From the NCBI RefSeq assembly GCF_010550675.1, contig NZ_JAAGOA010000005.1:294342-358341 (forward strand): 64,000 bases of DNA, in the 5' to 3' direction. The notes beneath the pieces are model-generated. The model saw only the letters and a program-made list of their open reading frames with translations. It did no database searches and was not told where the DNA came from. The stretch's first letter is position 1; each line of letters starts with the position of its first letter. This document shows positions 30,897 through 40,526 of this stretch, piece after piece. The DNA is from Phytoactinopolyspora halotolerans. Lineage in GTDB: Bacteria > Actinomycetota > Actinomycetes > Jiangellales > Jiangellaceae. A program made the position numbers and the translations under genes.

Positions 30897-31828
30897 CCCT
30901 GGACAGCAGCGAGAAGCTCGGGGCGGCCAGAACGCCGGACGGAGACGGCACCGGGCCGGGCGGCGCCGCGGACGCCGCAGCACCGCCACCCGCGCCGCGG
31001 CGAGAGACGGCCGCGGGCATCTTCTTCCGCAAACCGCTCGCCGTCTTCTTCCTGGCCGTACTGGCGGGGATGGTGCTCATCGCCTTGCTCGGTCCGGTCT
31101 TCGGCGGCGACCCGGTGGCCACCGGCAACCCGAGTATGCAACCGCCGAGCTCGGAGCATCTGCTCGGCACCGACCACCTGGGGCGGGATTACCTGGCGCG
31201 GGTGCTCCACGGCGGCCGGACGTCGCTCTTCGTCGGCTTCTCCGTGGCCGCCCTCTGCATGACGCTGGGGGTGGTGATCGGCAGTCTCGCCGGGTTCTAC
31301 GGCGGCATCATCGACATCGTTCTCGTCAAGATCATCGAGTTCTTCCAGGCGATCCCCGGCCTGGTTCTCGCGCTCGTCGCCGCCGCCATCCTCGGCGCCA
31401 ACGTCATGGTCATCATCGCGATTCTGGCGCTGACGATGTGGACCGGCGTGGCGAGGATCATGCGGGCCGAGGCGGCGCGGATCGCCCAACTCGGCTACGT
31501 CGAGTCGTCTCGCTCCGCCGGCTTCCCACGATGGCGGATCCTCGCCTCGGACGTCCTGCCGAACGCGATGCCGCCGGTGATCGTGACGACCACCATGACC
31601 GTGGGCACCGCGATCCTCGTCGAGTCCGGGCTGGCCTATCTCGGTATCGGCGACGCCAACCGCCCGACCTGGGGTTCGCTGCTCAATGACGCGCAGCCTT
31701 ACCTGAACTCCGCATGGTGGCTGGCGCTCTTCCCGGGCTTGTGCATCTTCCTCGTTGTGCTCTCCGTCAACCTGCTCGGCGACGCCCTCAACGACGCGCT
31801 GAACCCGACGATCGGGAGGGTCAAGTGA
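30893..31828 (+). CDS. ABC transporter permease (DppC/OppC family), system 1
   Basis: 311 residues. A Gly/Ala/Pro-rich N-terminus of about 40 residues is followed by an OppC-type helix, HLLGTDHLGRDYLARVLHGGRTSL, five further membrane segments and the coupling motif GYVESSRSAGFPRWRILASDVLP. Its ATG overlaps the dppB-like stop (ATGA) and its stop overlaps the next GTG. Partner of the preceding permease. Confidence 0.9.
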   Translation: MTLDSSEKLGAARTPDGDGTGPGGAADAAAPPPAPRRETAAGIFFRKPLAVFFLAVLAGMVLIALLGPVFGGDPVATGNPSMQPPSSEHLLGTDHLGRDYLARVLHGGRTSLFVGFSVAALCMTLGVVIGSLAGFYGGIIDIVLVKIIEFFQAIPGLVLALVAAAILGANVMVIIAILALTMWTGVARIMRAEAARIAQLGYVESSRSAGFPRWRILASDVLPNAMPPVIVTTTMTVGTAILVESGLAYLGIGDANRPTWGSLLNDAQPYLNSAWWLALFPGLCIFLVVLSVNLLGDALNDALNPTIGRVK

Positions 31829-32703
31829 CCACGACCGGCACGCCGCTGTTACAGGTCGAGAACCTCCGGGTGCACCTCCCGACCGGGTCTCGCACGGAGG
31901 TGGAGGCCGTCTCGTCGGTGTCGCTCGCGGTCCGCCGGGGCGAGCGGGTCGGCATCGTGGGCGAGTCCGGCTCCGGGAAGACCGTCACCGGCCGCGCCAT
32001 CGCGGGGCTGCTGCCGACGTCGCCCAGGGTGCGCGTGCAGGGATCCATCAGGTTCGACGGACGAGAGATGGTCGGCGCACCGCCGAAGGCATGGGACCAG
32101 GTCCGCTCGCGCACCGTCGGCATGGTCTTCCAGGACCCGTTGACCTACCTCAACCCGGTCATGAAGATCGGCAGGCAGGTGCACGAGGCGATCCCCCCGG
32201 GCCGGCAGCGATCCGGCGAGAACGGCGATGTCCTGCATTTCCTCTCCCTCGCCGGGCTGGAGAACGTCCGGGAGCTCGCGCAACGCTTCCCGCACGAGCT
32301 CTCCGGCGGCATGCGCCAGCGGGTGCTGATCGCCATCGCGATCGCGAAGATGCCGGACCTGCTGGTCGCCGACGAACCGACCACCGCACTCGACGCGACG
32401 GTACAGCAACGCGTCCTGACCACCCTGGATGAGACGGTCGCCGAGCTCGACACCTCGCTCATCCTCATCTCCCACGACATCGCCGTCGTCGCCGGCATGA
32501 CCGACCGGATCTATGTCATGTACGCCGGCCACGTGGTCGAGTCCGGCCGCACCCGCGAGGTGCTGGAGAAGCCGGAGCATCCGTATACGCAGGCGCTGTT
32601 GCGCAGCGTGCGCAGCCTGACCGAGGACGGCGTCGAGCTGTATTCCATCCCGGAGTCGCTCCGCGCCTCCTGGGCGCGGAAGGAGGAGGCCCGTGCTTCT
32701 TGA
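31825..32703 (+). CDS. ABC transporter ATP-binding protein (DppD family), system 1
   Basis: 292 residues. Walker A GESGSGKT, Q-loop FQDPLTYLNPV, signature LSGGMRQRV, Walker B LLVADEPTTALD, H-loop ISHDIAV and the oligopeptide-type C-terminal EHPYTQALLRSV. It lacks the Cys-rich Fe-S-type tail of some DppD proteins. GTG start overlapping the DppC stop (GTGA). It overlaps the DppF-like gene by 11 bp. Confidence 0.9.
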   Translation: MTTTGTPLLQVENLRVHLPTGSRTEVEAVSSVSLAVRRGERVGIVGESGSGKTVTGRAIAGLLPTSPRVRVQGSIRFDGREMVGAPPKAWDQVRSRTVGMVFQDPLTYLNPVMKIGRQVHEAIPPGRQRSGENGDVLHFLSLAGLENVRELAQRFPHELSGGMRQRVLIAIAIAKMPDLLVADEPTTALDATVQQRVLTTLDETVAELDTSLILISHDIAVVAGMTDRIYVMYAGHVVESGRTREVLEKPEHPYTQALLRSVRSLTEDGVELYSIPESLRASWARKEEARAS

Positions 32704-33490
32704 GGCGAGCAACGCATCGAAGACGTTCCGTGCCCGGCGCGGCGGCACCTCCGTCGACGCCGTCGTGAACGCGAACCTGCAGGCCCGGCCCGGTGATTTC
32801 GTGGCCATCGTCGGCGAGAGCGGCAGCGGCAAGAGCACGCTCGCCCGGATGTTGCTGGGTCTCATCCCGGCCACCTCGGGGAGCGTCGCACTGGACGGCA
32901 CCGATCTCGCCTCGATGAGCAAGACACAGCGGATCCGGTATCGGCGCACCGTTCAGGCGGTCCTGCAGGATCCCGCCGGCTCGCTGAATCCCCGCAAGAC
33001 GGTGGGGCGCATCGTCGGCGAGGTGGTACGCCTGCACAACATCGCGCGGGGCCGGGACGCCGTCGTGGACACGGTGGCCGAGACGCTGGAACTGGTCGGA
33101 ATGGTGCCGGCCGCCTCCTTCCTCGGCCGGTTCCCGCATGAACTCAGCGGCGGACAGCGGCAACGCGTCCTCATCGCCCGCGCGATCGTGCTGGGCCCGC
33201 GGATCATCGTCGCCGACGAGGCGGTCTCCGCCCTCGATGCCTCCGTCAAGGCCGGTGTCCTGCAATTGATGGACGATCTCCGGCGACGGCTCGGTGTCGG
33301 TTACGTGTTCATCACCCACGACCTTCCCGTGGTGAAGAAGGTCGCCGAGTACGTCTACGTGATGAAGTCCGGCGAGATCGTCGAAGAAGGGACCAAGGAC
33401 CAGATCTTCACCGCGCCCGAGCATCCCTACACCACGACGCTGCTGTCAGCGGCGCCTACCCTCGCGGCCTCGTACGGGCCGCCGGAGTGA
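32693..33490 (+). CDS. ABC transporter ATP-binding protein (DppF family), system 1
   Basis: 265 residues. Walker A GESGSGKS, QDPAGSLNPRKTV at the Q-loop, LSGGQRQRV signature, Walker B IIVADEAVSALD and THDLPVV. It ends soon after EHPYTTTLLSAAP. GTG start with AAGGAGGAGG upstream, inside the end of the DppD-like gene. Second nucleotide-binding subunit of the importer. Confidence 0.9.
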   Translation: MLLEASNASKTFRARRGGTSVDAVVNANLQARPGDFVAIVGESGSGKSTLARMLLGLIPATSGSVALDGTDLASMSKTQRIRYRRTVQAVLQDPAGSLNPRKTVGRIVGEVVRLHNIARGRDAVVDTVAETLELVGMVPAASFLGRFPHELSGGQRQRVLIARAIVLGPRIIVADEAVSALDASVKAGVLQLMDDLRRRLGVGYVFITHDLPVVKKVAEYVYVMKSGEIVEEGTKDQIFTAPEHPYTTTLLSAAPTLAASYGPPE

Positions 33491-33541
33491 ATCGAGAAGG
33501 TCTCAGCACCGTCCCGGACCAGCGACGAGAGAGGCAGTTCC

Positions 33542-35143
33542 ATGCGCCACAGACGACGGATCCAGAAGTTCGCCCTGGTCGCGACCACAGCAGCGGCCAT
33601 GGCCGCGTGCTCGTTCTCAGATCCCGACACCTCCGCCGGTGCCGGCCCGGACGCGGGCGGCGGAGACGGCGAACACACGTTCGTCGCGGCCACCGGCACC
33701 GTGCCGCACCTCAACCCGCAGATCATCGTCTCCCCATCGGTGAACGCGGCCGCCGGCAACATGCTGGAGACCCTGGTCCGGATGAACGACTCCTACGAGC
33801 TGGTTCCGTGGCTGGCCCGGGAATGGGAGGTCAGCGACGACGGGCGCACCGTGACCCTGCTGCTCCAGGAGGGTGTGACCTGGCACGACGGTGAGCCGTT
33901 CACCTCTGCGGACGTGAAGTTCAACTTCGAGGAGGTCATGGAGTATCAGTCGTACGGCGGCGACCTCACCGAGAGCATCGACTCCGTCGACACCCCGGAC
34001 GACCACACCGTCGTCGTCCATCTCAGCCAGCCGTACGGGCCGTTCATGGAGGTCTTGACCCAGCAGTACCTGCTGCCCGAGCACCTCTACGAGGGCACCG
34101 ACATCCTGGACAACCCGGCGAACATGGAGCCGGTGGGCACGGGCGCGTTCGTCTTCGAGTCGTTCGCGGAGGGCCAGGAGATCACGATGACCGCCAACCC
34201 CGACTACTGGCGCGGCGACGTCGACGTGGACCGGCTGGTCTACGTGACCATGAAGGACACCAACGCGACCGCCCTCGCGCTGCTCGCCGGGGAGGTCTAC
34301 CTCGGCGGCGCCGGGCAGGGGATGCTCGACCAGATCGAGGCCGACGAGAACCTCGACGTCACCCAGAACGGGCAGCTCGGGCGGCAGTTCATCGTCACGA
34401 TGAACAGCGAGGTGGAGGAACTGTCCGACCCGGCGGTACGCCGGCTCGTCTACTCGGCGATCGATCGGGCGCAGGTGGCCGAGATCGCCCTTCCCGGGAT
34501 CGCGACCGAGCCGATCAGCATGTATCCCGAGGAACTGGGCTGGATCGAGCCCGAGGTCGACTACCGGGATGAGTTCCGCTATGACCCGGACGCCATCGGG
34601 GCCGCGCTCGACGACGCCGGGTATCCGCGGGGCGAAGACGGCTTCCGGTTCACCATCCGGCTGCACTTCATGAGCACCACCGCCGAGTCCAGGGCGGTGG
34701 CCGAGGTGATGAAGTCGTCCATGGCCGAGGTCGGCATCAACCTCGATCTTCATGGCCAGGACGTCAACGTCTTCACCGAGAACGTCTATCAGAAGCGCGA
34801 CTTCGACCTCGCCATCGTCGAGGCCACGCTGGGCGTCGACCCCAGCCTCGGCATCACCCGGTGGTACGAGTGCAACCCGGAGAAGGCGGACGCCCAGAAT
34901 CCCTCCGGGATCTGTGACGAGGAGATCCAGCAGGCCGCCGACGATGCGCTGCGGGCAGCCGATCAAGACGACCGGGCCGAACACTTCCGGACGATCCAGG
35001 ATCGGGCCGCGGAGTTGATGATCTCCGCTCCCATCGTGTTCCACACCGCTCAGACGGTGTACAACTCGGCGCTGTGGGACGGGCTCGGCAGCCCCGACCA
35101 CCTGGTCGGGACGGACTGGACCAACGTCACTCCGATCGACTGA
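33542..35143 (+). CDS. Extracellular solute-binding lipoprotein (SBP_bac_5), system 1
   Basis: 533 residues. An N-terminal Arg-rich signal MRHRRRIQKFALVATTAAAM ends at a lipobox-like MAAC, so it should be a lipid-anchored surface protein. Family 5 blocks: LNPQIIVSPSVNAAAGNMLE, LAREWEVSDDGRTVTLLLQE, GVTWHDGEPFTSADVKF, PVGTGAFVFESF and YGPFMEV. It captures the substrate for the permease genes before it. Placing the binding protein last in the operon is unusual for Dpp systems. It ends 73 bp before the CoA-transferase gene, suggesting joint regulation. Confidence 0.9.
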   Translation: MRHRRRIQKFALVATTAAAMAACSFSDPDTSAGAGPDAGGGDGEHTFVAATGTVPHLNPQIIVSPSVNAAAGNMLETLVRMNDSYELVPWLAREWEVSDDGRTVTLLLQEGVTWHDGEPFTSADVKFNFEEVMEYQSYGGDLTESIDSVDTPDDHTVVVHLSQPYGPFMEVLTQQYLLPEHLYEGTDILDNPANMEPVGTGAFVFESFAEGQEITMTANPDYWRGDVDVDRLVYVTMKDTNATALALLAGEVYLGGAGQGMLDQIEADENLDVTQNGQLGRQFIVTMNSEVEELSDPAVRRLVYSAIDRAQVAEIALPGIATEPISMYPEELGWIEPEVDYRDEFRYDPDAIGAALDDAGYPRGEDGFRFTIRLHFMSTTAESRAVAEVMKSSMAEVGINLDLHGQDVNVFTENVYQKRDFDLAIVEATLGVDPSLGITRWYECNPEKADAQNPSGICDEEIQQAADDALRAADQDDRAEHFRTIQDRAAELMISAPIVFHTAQTVYNSALWDGLGSPDHLVGTDWTNVTPID

Positions 35144-35216
35144 CGGGCGCGGCCGCCCTCGGTCGGTTCCGGATCAGAACAGCGACAGCTCGGCCAGAAG
35201 TGAGGAGAAACACCAC

Positions 35217-36620
35217 ATGACGGACAAGGTCTTCGACTCTCCCGCGGCGGCGGTCGCGGACATCCCGGATGGCGCCTCGGTGGCGATCGCCGGGTTCGGC
35301 ATCTCGCACCGGTTTCCCTCCAGTCTGATCGTCGCCCTGCGGGATCACCGGGCGAAGGATCTGACCGTCTACTGCAACGGCCTGGGCTCGCAGGGTGCAC
35401 CGACGGCGCAGTTGCTGGCCGAGAACGAACAGATTTCCCGGCTGGTGGCGAGCTTCTCCTCGCGGCCGGGGAAACCCACGATCGCCGAGGAGCAGATCCT
35501 GGCGGGGACGATCGAGTTCGAGGTGGTCCCGCAGGGCATCCTGGTCGAGCGGATGCGCGCCGGCGGTGCGGGCATCCCGGCCTTCTACACATCCGTGGGG
35601 GTCGGAACCGCCGTGGCCGAGGGCAAGGACGTGCGGTACTTCGACGGTGAGCCGTACATCATGGAGCGCGGTATCACCACCGACTACGCCATCCTGCGGG
35701 GCTATCGCGCGGACCGCTACGGCAACGTCCAGTTCCGCGGCGGCAGCCGGAATTTCAACGACAGCTTCGCCAAGGCCGCGAGGACGGCGATCATCGAGGT
35801 GGAGGAGATCGTCGACGTCGGCGAACTGGAGCCAGAGCAGATCGATCTGCCCGGAATCTTCATCTCCCGCGTGGTCGAGACCACCACCCGGGTGGACGTC
35901 TCGGAACTGCCGCAGCGTCCCGCACGCCCGGCCGACTCGCGCCGGGAGTACGACGGCAAGCCGGCGCTCTCCCGGGAGGAGATCGGCCGCCGGGCCGCGG
36001 CCCTGCTCGACGACGGCGCCGTGATCAACCTGGGTGCCGGGCTGCCGAACGGCGTGGTCAACTACCTGGACGGCCGGGGTGTGGTGCTGCATGCCGAGAA
36101 CGGCATCCTCAACTACGGAGGGTTCGTCGAGCTCAGCGAGGCAGACCCGGATTTCCACGACGCCGGTGGCAACTTCATCGGCCTGCTGCCCGGTGTGAGC
36201 TTCTTCGACTCGGTGACCTCGTTCGAGATCGCCCGTGGCAAGCGTCTCGACGCCGTGATCCTCGGCGCCTACCAGGTCGGCGCCGACGGCGACCTGGCGA
36301 ACTGGGCTCATCCGGGCCGGCCCGGTGGGGGCATCGGCGGGGCCATGGACCTCGCGGTCGGCGCCCGGTCGGTGATCGTGACGATGGAGCACGTGGACTC
36401 CCGAGGCAGGCCCAAGCTGGTCCAGCGGTGCGACTATCCGATCACCGCCGCCGGCTGCACGGACGTCGTCGTCACGGACCTGGCGTTGCTGCGCCGCGGC
36501 GACGACGGCTTCATCCTGGAAGAGATCGCCGCCGGATTCACCGTGGACGAGGTCCTGGCTCGTACGGGGATGACGGTCCAGACGGTCGAGAACCCGCGAG
36601 TCATGCAGGAGCAGTGGTGA
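35217..36620 (+). CDS. Fused two-domain CoA-transferase (family I)
   Basis: 467 residues joining the alpha (about 1-235) and beta (about 245-467) subunits of a 3-oxoacid-type CoA-transferase. Alpha part: IPDGASVAIAGFGISHRFPS, and GGAGIPAFYTSVGVGT near 120-140. Beta part: NLGAGLPNGVVNYL, then HAENGILNYGG with the catalytic Glu294, and PGGGIGGAMDLAVGARSVIV. It would activate an acid by moving CoA from succinyl-CoA or acetyl-CoA. Acetate, 3-oxoacid and 3-oxoadipate types cannot be told apart here. It is adjacent to the amidohydrolase at 36622. Confidence 0.88.
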   Translation: MTDKVFDSPAAAVADIPDGASVAIAGFGISHRFPSSLIVALRDHRAKDLTVYCNGLGSQGAPTAQLLAENEQISRLVASFSSRPGKPTIAEEQILAGTIEFEVVPQGILVERMRAGGAGIPAFYTSVGVGTAVAEGKDVRYFDGEPYIMERGITTDYAILRGYRADRYGNVQFRGGSRNFNDSFAKAARTAIIEVEEIVDVGELEPEQIDLPGIFISRVVETTTRVDVSELPQRPARPADSRREYDGKPALSREEIGRRAAALLDDGAVINLGAGLPNGVVNYLDGRGVVLHAENGILNYGGFVELSEADPDFHDAGGNFIGLLPGVSFFDSVTSFEIARGKRLDAVILGAYQVGADGDLANWAHPGRPGGGIGGAMDLAVGARSVIVTMEHVDSRGRPKLVQRCDYPITAAGCTDVVVTDLALLRRGDDGFILEEIAAGFTVDEVLARTGMTVQTVENPRVMQEQW

Positions 36621-36621
36621 C

Positions 36622-37491
36622 ATGGTGACATTGAACGACGACGTCGTCGCGATCGACGTGCACACGCACGTTCTGACCTCGGCGTACAAGGCCGCTGGGA
36701 CGGAGGCGAGCGCACACGACGAGGCCATGGCCAAGTACTTCAAGACGGACATGCCCCGGCCGACCGTGCACGACCTCGCCGCCTACTACCGCGACCAGAA
36801 GATGATGTGCGTGGCCTTCACCGTGGACTCGAGCTGGGCGACCGGTGAGCTGCCCGAGGTCGGCAACGATGAGCTGTGCGACCTCGCGGCCGAGCATCCG
36901 GACGTGATCATCCCGTTCGGGTCGGTGGATCCGCACAGTGGCCGCCGGGGCGCGCGGGAGGTGCGCCGGCTCGCCGAGCGCGGGGTGTTCGGCTTCAAGT
37001 TCCACCCCAGCACCCAGGCCTTCTACGCCAACGACCGGGACGTCTACCCGATCTACGAGGCGATCGAGGAGACGGGGACGATCGCACTGTTCCACAGCGG
37101 GCACACCGGTGCCGGAGCCGGCCGGCCCGGCGGCGGGGGCATCCGGTTGAAGTACGCGAACCCGATGTATGCCGACGACGTCGCCGTGGACTTCCCCGAG
37201 CTGCGGATCATTCTGGCGCATCCGTCCTTTCCGTGGCAGGACGAGGCGCTCTCGGTAGCCTTGCACAAGCCGCACGTGCACATCGATCTATCCGGCTGGT
37301 CGCCGAAGTACTTCCCGCCGAACCTGGTCCAGTACGCCCGTACGCTGCTGAAACACAAGGTGCTCTTCGGGACCGACTACCCCGTCCTCACCCCCGAACG
37401 CTGGATTCGAGATTTCGACAAGCTGGGGTTCGACGAGGACACCACGGCGTTGATCATGCGGGAGAACGCCGCCGCTCTTCTCGGCCTCTGA
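36622..37491 (+). CDS. Amidohydrolase family 2 protein (possible 4-hydroxyphenyl-beta-ketoacyl-CoA hydrolase type)
   Basis: 289 residues of the metal-dependent TIM-barrel family. AIDVHTHVL gives the first His pair. GVFGFKFHPSTQAFYAND, LAHPSFPWQDEAL and DLSGWSPKYFPP follow, with GTDYPVLTPERW carrying the last Asp. The GWSPKYFP element and neighbourhood recall the CouO-type hydrolases of Rhodococcus that cleave aryl-beta-ketoacyl-CoA. A decarboxylase of the gamma-resorcylate/ACMSD kind is the alternative. It starts 2 bp after the CoA-transferase stop, so the two probably act in one route. Confidence 0.75.
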   Translation: MVTLNDDVVAIDVHTHVLTSAYKAAGTEASAHDEAMAKYFKTDMPRPTVHDLAAYYRDQKMMCVAFTVDSSWATGELPEVGNDELCDLAAEHPDVIIPFGSVDPHSGRRGAREVRRLAERGVFGFKFHPSTQAFYANDRDVYPIYEAIEETGTIALFHSGHTGAGAGRPGGGGIRLKYANPMYADDVAVDFPELRIILAHPSFPWQDEALSVALHKPHVHIDLSGWSPKYFPPNLVQYARTLLKHKVLFGTDYPVLTPERWIRDFDKLGFDEDTTALIMRENAAALLGL

Positions 37492-37514
37492 GGAGACACC
37501 GAGATCTCTACATC

Positions 37515-37560
37515 ACGGCGGAAGGTTGTTGTTGCCATGGCAGCTACAACCTTCCGCCGT
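37515..37560. repeat. Palindromic repeat element, copy 1
   Basis: A perfect 15-bp stem (37515-37529 with 37546-37560) encloses TGCCATGGCA, itself a palindrome. The 39-nt core at 37520-37558 matches 62155-62193 at about 30 of 39 positions. It follows the amidohydrolase gene and may terminate it. Confidence 0.7.
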
Positions 37561-37619
37561 AACTTTGGTCTCCCACTGTGCGCGATCTTCAGCGGGGAGT
37601 GACCGGCGTCACGCCACTC

Positions 37620-37634
37620 TTCCGTGGCGCGGAA
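37620..37634. promoter_or_regulatory. TTCCG-N5-CGGAA box 5 (NDMA-dependent alcohol dehydrogenase)
   Basis: TTCCG-TGGCG-CGGAA with a -10-like GAATAT at 37664, 37 bp from its centre and the same spacing as boxes 2 and 3. It implies a long leader of about 100 nt. Confidence 0.65.
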
Positions 37635-37775
37635 AGACCGTTGAGCCCCTGGTGGCCCGTGGCGAATATTGGCATCAAGTGCCAGCAACGGAGCTGCTGC
37701 CTCTCCCGCACCGCTGGAGCCGACACAGAGGTACCGCTCCGAGTCCCTGGCCAGCGCTGCGGCAGGAGGAGACAG

Positions 37776-38954
37776 ATGAGCACCACTGCGAGCACCGCCG
37801 GACCGTCCCCGACGGAGAAGGCACGCACGGACACAGCACTCACGAGCCTCACCACCAAGGCCGTCGTCTGCCGGGAACCGGGCAAGCCCTGGGAGACGAC
37901 CGAACTCGAGCTCGACCCGCCCAAGGCCAACGAGGTCCGGATCAAGTTCTACGCCGCAGGGCTCTGCCATTCCGACGACCACATCCAGAAGGGCGACGCG
38001 CCCATGCGGATGCCCGTGGTCGGCGGTCACGAGGGCGCCGGTGTCGTCGACGCGGTCGGGCCCGGAGTGACCCGGGTGGAGACCGGCGACCACGTGGTCG
38101 CGTCGTTCATCCCGGTGTGTGGCCGGTGCCGCTACTGCTCGTCCGGTCGGCAGAACCTCTGCGACGACGGCAAGAACGCCGGTATCGGCGTCCTGCAGGA
38201 CGGCACCTTCCGCTTCCACGCCGACGGTGAGGACTACGGCGGCCTGTGCGTGCTCGGCACCTTCACTCAGTACTCGGTGGTCTCCGAATCCTCCGTGATC
38301 AAGATCGGCAAGGACATCCCCTTCGAGGTCGCCTGCCTGGTCGGCTGCGGAGTGCCCACCGGATGGGGCTCGGCCGTCCGGGCCGCCGGTGTCCGCCCCG
38401 GGCAGACCGTGGTGATCTACGGCGCCGGCGGGGTCGGAGCCAACGCGGTGCAGGGCGCGGCGATGGCCGGCGCCGAGCGCGTCGTCGTCGTAGACCCGGT
38501 CGAGTTCAAGCGCGAGATGGCGCCGGTGTTCGGTGCGACGCACACCTTCGCGACCGCGGCGGAGGCCTTCGAGTTCGTCCGCGGCGCCACCTGGGGCGAG
38601 CTGGCCGACCACGCCATCATCACCGTCGGCATCCTGAGCGACGAGGTCATCCACGACGCTCTCAGCATCGTCGGCAAGACCGGCCAGGTCACCGTCACCG
38701 CCGTCGGCCCCGGCAAGATCAAGGAGCACCCGGGCGTCTTCATCGGTTTTCAGCGCCGCATCCAGGGCCACGTCTACGGCGCCTGCAACCCGCTCACCGA
38801 CGTGCCTCGGCTGCTGAGCATGTACCGGTCCGGGAAGCTCAAGCTCGACGAGCTCGTCACCCGCACGTACACCCTCGACCAGGTCAACGAGGGATATCAG
38901 GACATGCTCGACGGCAAGAACATCCGCGGCGTCGTCCTCATCGATCACGAGTAA
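37776..38954 (+). CDS. NDMA-dependent, mycofactocin-associated alcohol dehydrogenase, copy 1
   Basis: 392 residues of the zinc MDR family. GLCHSDDH (catalytic zinc), GGHEGAGVVDAVG, the four-Cys structural zinc lobe CGRCRYCSSGRQNLC, and the insert characteristic of the Rxyl_3153/MDO-like group, GTFRFHADGEDYGGLCVLGTF. Also VGCGVPTGWGSAV and the Rossmann GAGGVGANAVQGAAMAGA. Such enzymes hold non-exchangeable NAD and pass electrons to mycofactocin, or to NDMA in assays. A 30-residue N-terminal extension is present. The aldehyde dehydrogenase follows by 32 bp. Confidence 0.9.
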   Translation: MSTTASTAGPSPTEKARTDTALTSLTTKAVVCREPGKPWETTELELDPPKANEVRIKFYAAGLCHSDDHIQKGDAPMRMPVVGGHEGAGVVDAVGPGVTRVETGDHVVASFIPVCGRCRYCSSGRQNLCDDGKNAGIGVLQDGTFRFHADGEDYGGLCVLGTFTQYSVVSESSVIKIGKDIPFEVACLVGCGVPTGWGSAVRAAGVRPGQTVVIYGAGGVGANAVQGAAMAGAERVVVVDPVEFKREMAPVFGATHTFATAAEAFEFVRGATWGELADHAIITVGILSDEVIHDALSIVGKTGQVTVTAVGPGKIKEHPGVFIGFQRRIQGHVYGACNPLTDVPRLLSMYRSGKLKLDELVTRTYTLDQVNEGYQDMLDGKNIRGVVLIDHE

Positions 38955-38986
38955 ACCCCGAGCGACCAGCGACGAAGGACACAGCC

Positions 38987-40486
38987 ATGACCCTCACGTC
39001 CGACACCCGGGCCACCGTAGACCCCGACCTGCTCATCGACGGCCTCCAGCTCATCGGCGGCGAGTGGGCACCGTCCACCACCGGCCGCACGATCGATGTC
39101 ATCAACCCGGCGAACCAGCACGTCATCGCCCGCATCCCGCGCAGTGACGACAGCGACGTCGACAACGCCGTCCACGCGGCCCAGCGGGCCTTCCCTGCCT
39201 GGCGGGACATGAACGCGACCGCTCGCGGCGAGTTGCTCTTCGCCTGGGCCGCCTTGGTCGACGCCAAGGGCAAGGAACTGGACAGCCTCGAGTCGCAGGA
39301 GGTCGGCCGCCCCAGCTGGGGACCGCCGCCGATGGGACGCCAGCTCCGCTTCATCGCCGGTCAGGCGGACAAGGTGCAGGGCGTCTCGTTGCCCACGTAT
39401 CAGCCGGACACCGTCGGGTTCACACTGCGCGAGCCGTTCGGCGTCGTCGGTGCGGTCATTCCGTGGAACGCCCCCGGCCCGATGTTCGCCGTCGAGGTCG
39501 GTGCCGCCATAGCCGCCGGGAACACCATCGTCATCAAGCCCGCCGAGGACGCTCCCCTGACCCCGCTCGCGCTGGCCAAGCTCGCTCTGGAAGCCGGCAT
39601 CCCGCCGGGGGTCATCAACGTCGTCACCGGCTACGGCGCCGAGGCCGGGGCACCCATCCCGGCCCATCCGCTGGTCCGCCGGATGGGCTTCGTCGGCTCA
39701 CCGGAGACCGGCCGGTCGATCATGGCGGCCTGCGCGCAGACGCTCACCCCGCTCCATCTCGAGCTCGGCGGCAAGTCCCCGCAGGTCGTGTTCTCCGACG
39801 CGGACCTCGACGCCGCCGTTCCCGGAATGGCCACGTCGATCACGCTGAACACCGGGCAGATCTGCGCGGCCGGCTCGCGCGTCGTGGTGGAGCGCAGCAT
39901 CCACCAGGAGATCGTGGAGCGGTTGGCGACACAGATGCAGAAGATCACCATCGGCCCCTGGCACGAGCAGGTCACCATGGGACCGCTGGTGAACAAGAAG
40001 CAGCATGACCGCGTCATGGGCTACATCGACATCGGCAAGCAGGAGGGCGCCGAGCTCGTGCTCGGCGGCGGCGCACCGCAGGGAGAGAAGTTCTCCGACG
40101 GCTTCTTCGTCGAACCGACCATTTTCGATCACGTCGACCCGGATATGCGGATCGCCCGCGAAGAGATCTTCGGGCCGGTCCTCTCGGTCATCCCCGTCGA
40201 CGATGAGGCCGAAGCCATCGAGGTCGCCAACGGCACCGACTACGGCCTGGTCGCGTCGGTCTGGACCCGCGACGTCGGACGCGCCGTCCGGGTCAGTCGC
40301 GCGCTGCAGGCCGGTCAGGTCGGGGTGAACAACGCCATCGGGGCCTCCGTCATCGGCGGCCCGTTCGGCGGATACAAGAACTCCGGCTTCGGCCGGACCA
40401 TGGGCGCCGACTCGGTGCTCGAGTGGACGCAGGTGAAGACCGTGTCCATGCGCGAGGCCGGCCTCGCGAGCGGACGCGGCCGCTGA
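38987..40486 (+). CDS. Aldehyde dehydrogenase
   Basis: 499 residues. LIGGEWAPSTTGRTIDVINPA, PFGVVGAVIPWNAPGPM, LELGGKSPQVVF with general-base Glu259, NTGQICAAGSR with nucleophile Cys293 and EEIFGPVLSVIP, all typical of NAD(P)-dependent aldehyde dehydrogenases. It should oxidise the aldehyde made by the flanking NDMA-dependent alcohol dehydrogenases. Substrate unknown. Closely spaced on both sides, so one transcript is likely. Confidence 0.92.
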   Translation: MTLTSDTRATVDPDLLIDGLQLIGGEWAPSTTGRTIDVINPANQHVIARIPRSDDSDVDNAVHAAQRAFPAWRDMNATARGELLFAWAALVDAKGKELDSLESQEVGRPSWGPPPMGRQLRFIAGQADKVQGVSLPTYQPDTVGFTLREPFGVVGAVIPWNAPGPMFAVEVGAAIAAGNTIVIKPAEDAPLTPLALAKLALEAGIPPGVINVVTGYGAEAGAPIPAHPLVRRMGFVGSPETGRSIMAACAQTLTPLHLELGGKSPQVVFSDADLDAAVPGMATSITLNTGQICAAGSRVVVERSIHQEIVERLATQMQKITIGPWHEQVTMGPLVNKKQHDRVMGYIDIGKQEGAELVLGGGAPQGEKFSDGFFVEPTIFDHVDPDMRIAREEIFGPVLSVIPVDDEAEAIEVANGTDYGLVASVWTRDVGRAVRVSRALQAGQVGVNNAIGASVIGGPFGGYKNSGFGRTMGADSVLEWTQVKTVSMREAGLASGRGR

Positions 40487-40526
40487 GTGTGCCTCATCCA
40501 TTTCACGTGCGGAGGGAAGTACGCCC

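Noticed and set aside
36622..37491. Amidohydrolase considered as LigI (2-pyrone-4,6-dicarboxylate lactonase).
   Set aside because: Its neighbours are a CoA-transferase and dehydrogenases 14 kb from ligAB, and the GWSPKYFP region fits acyl-CoA-type members better. No specific LigI feature was seen.
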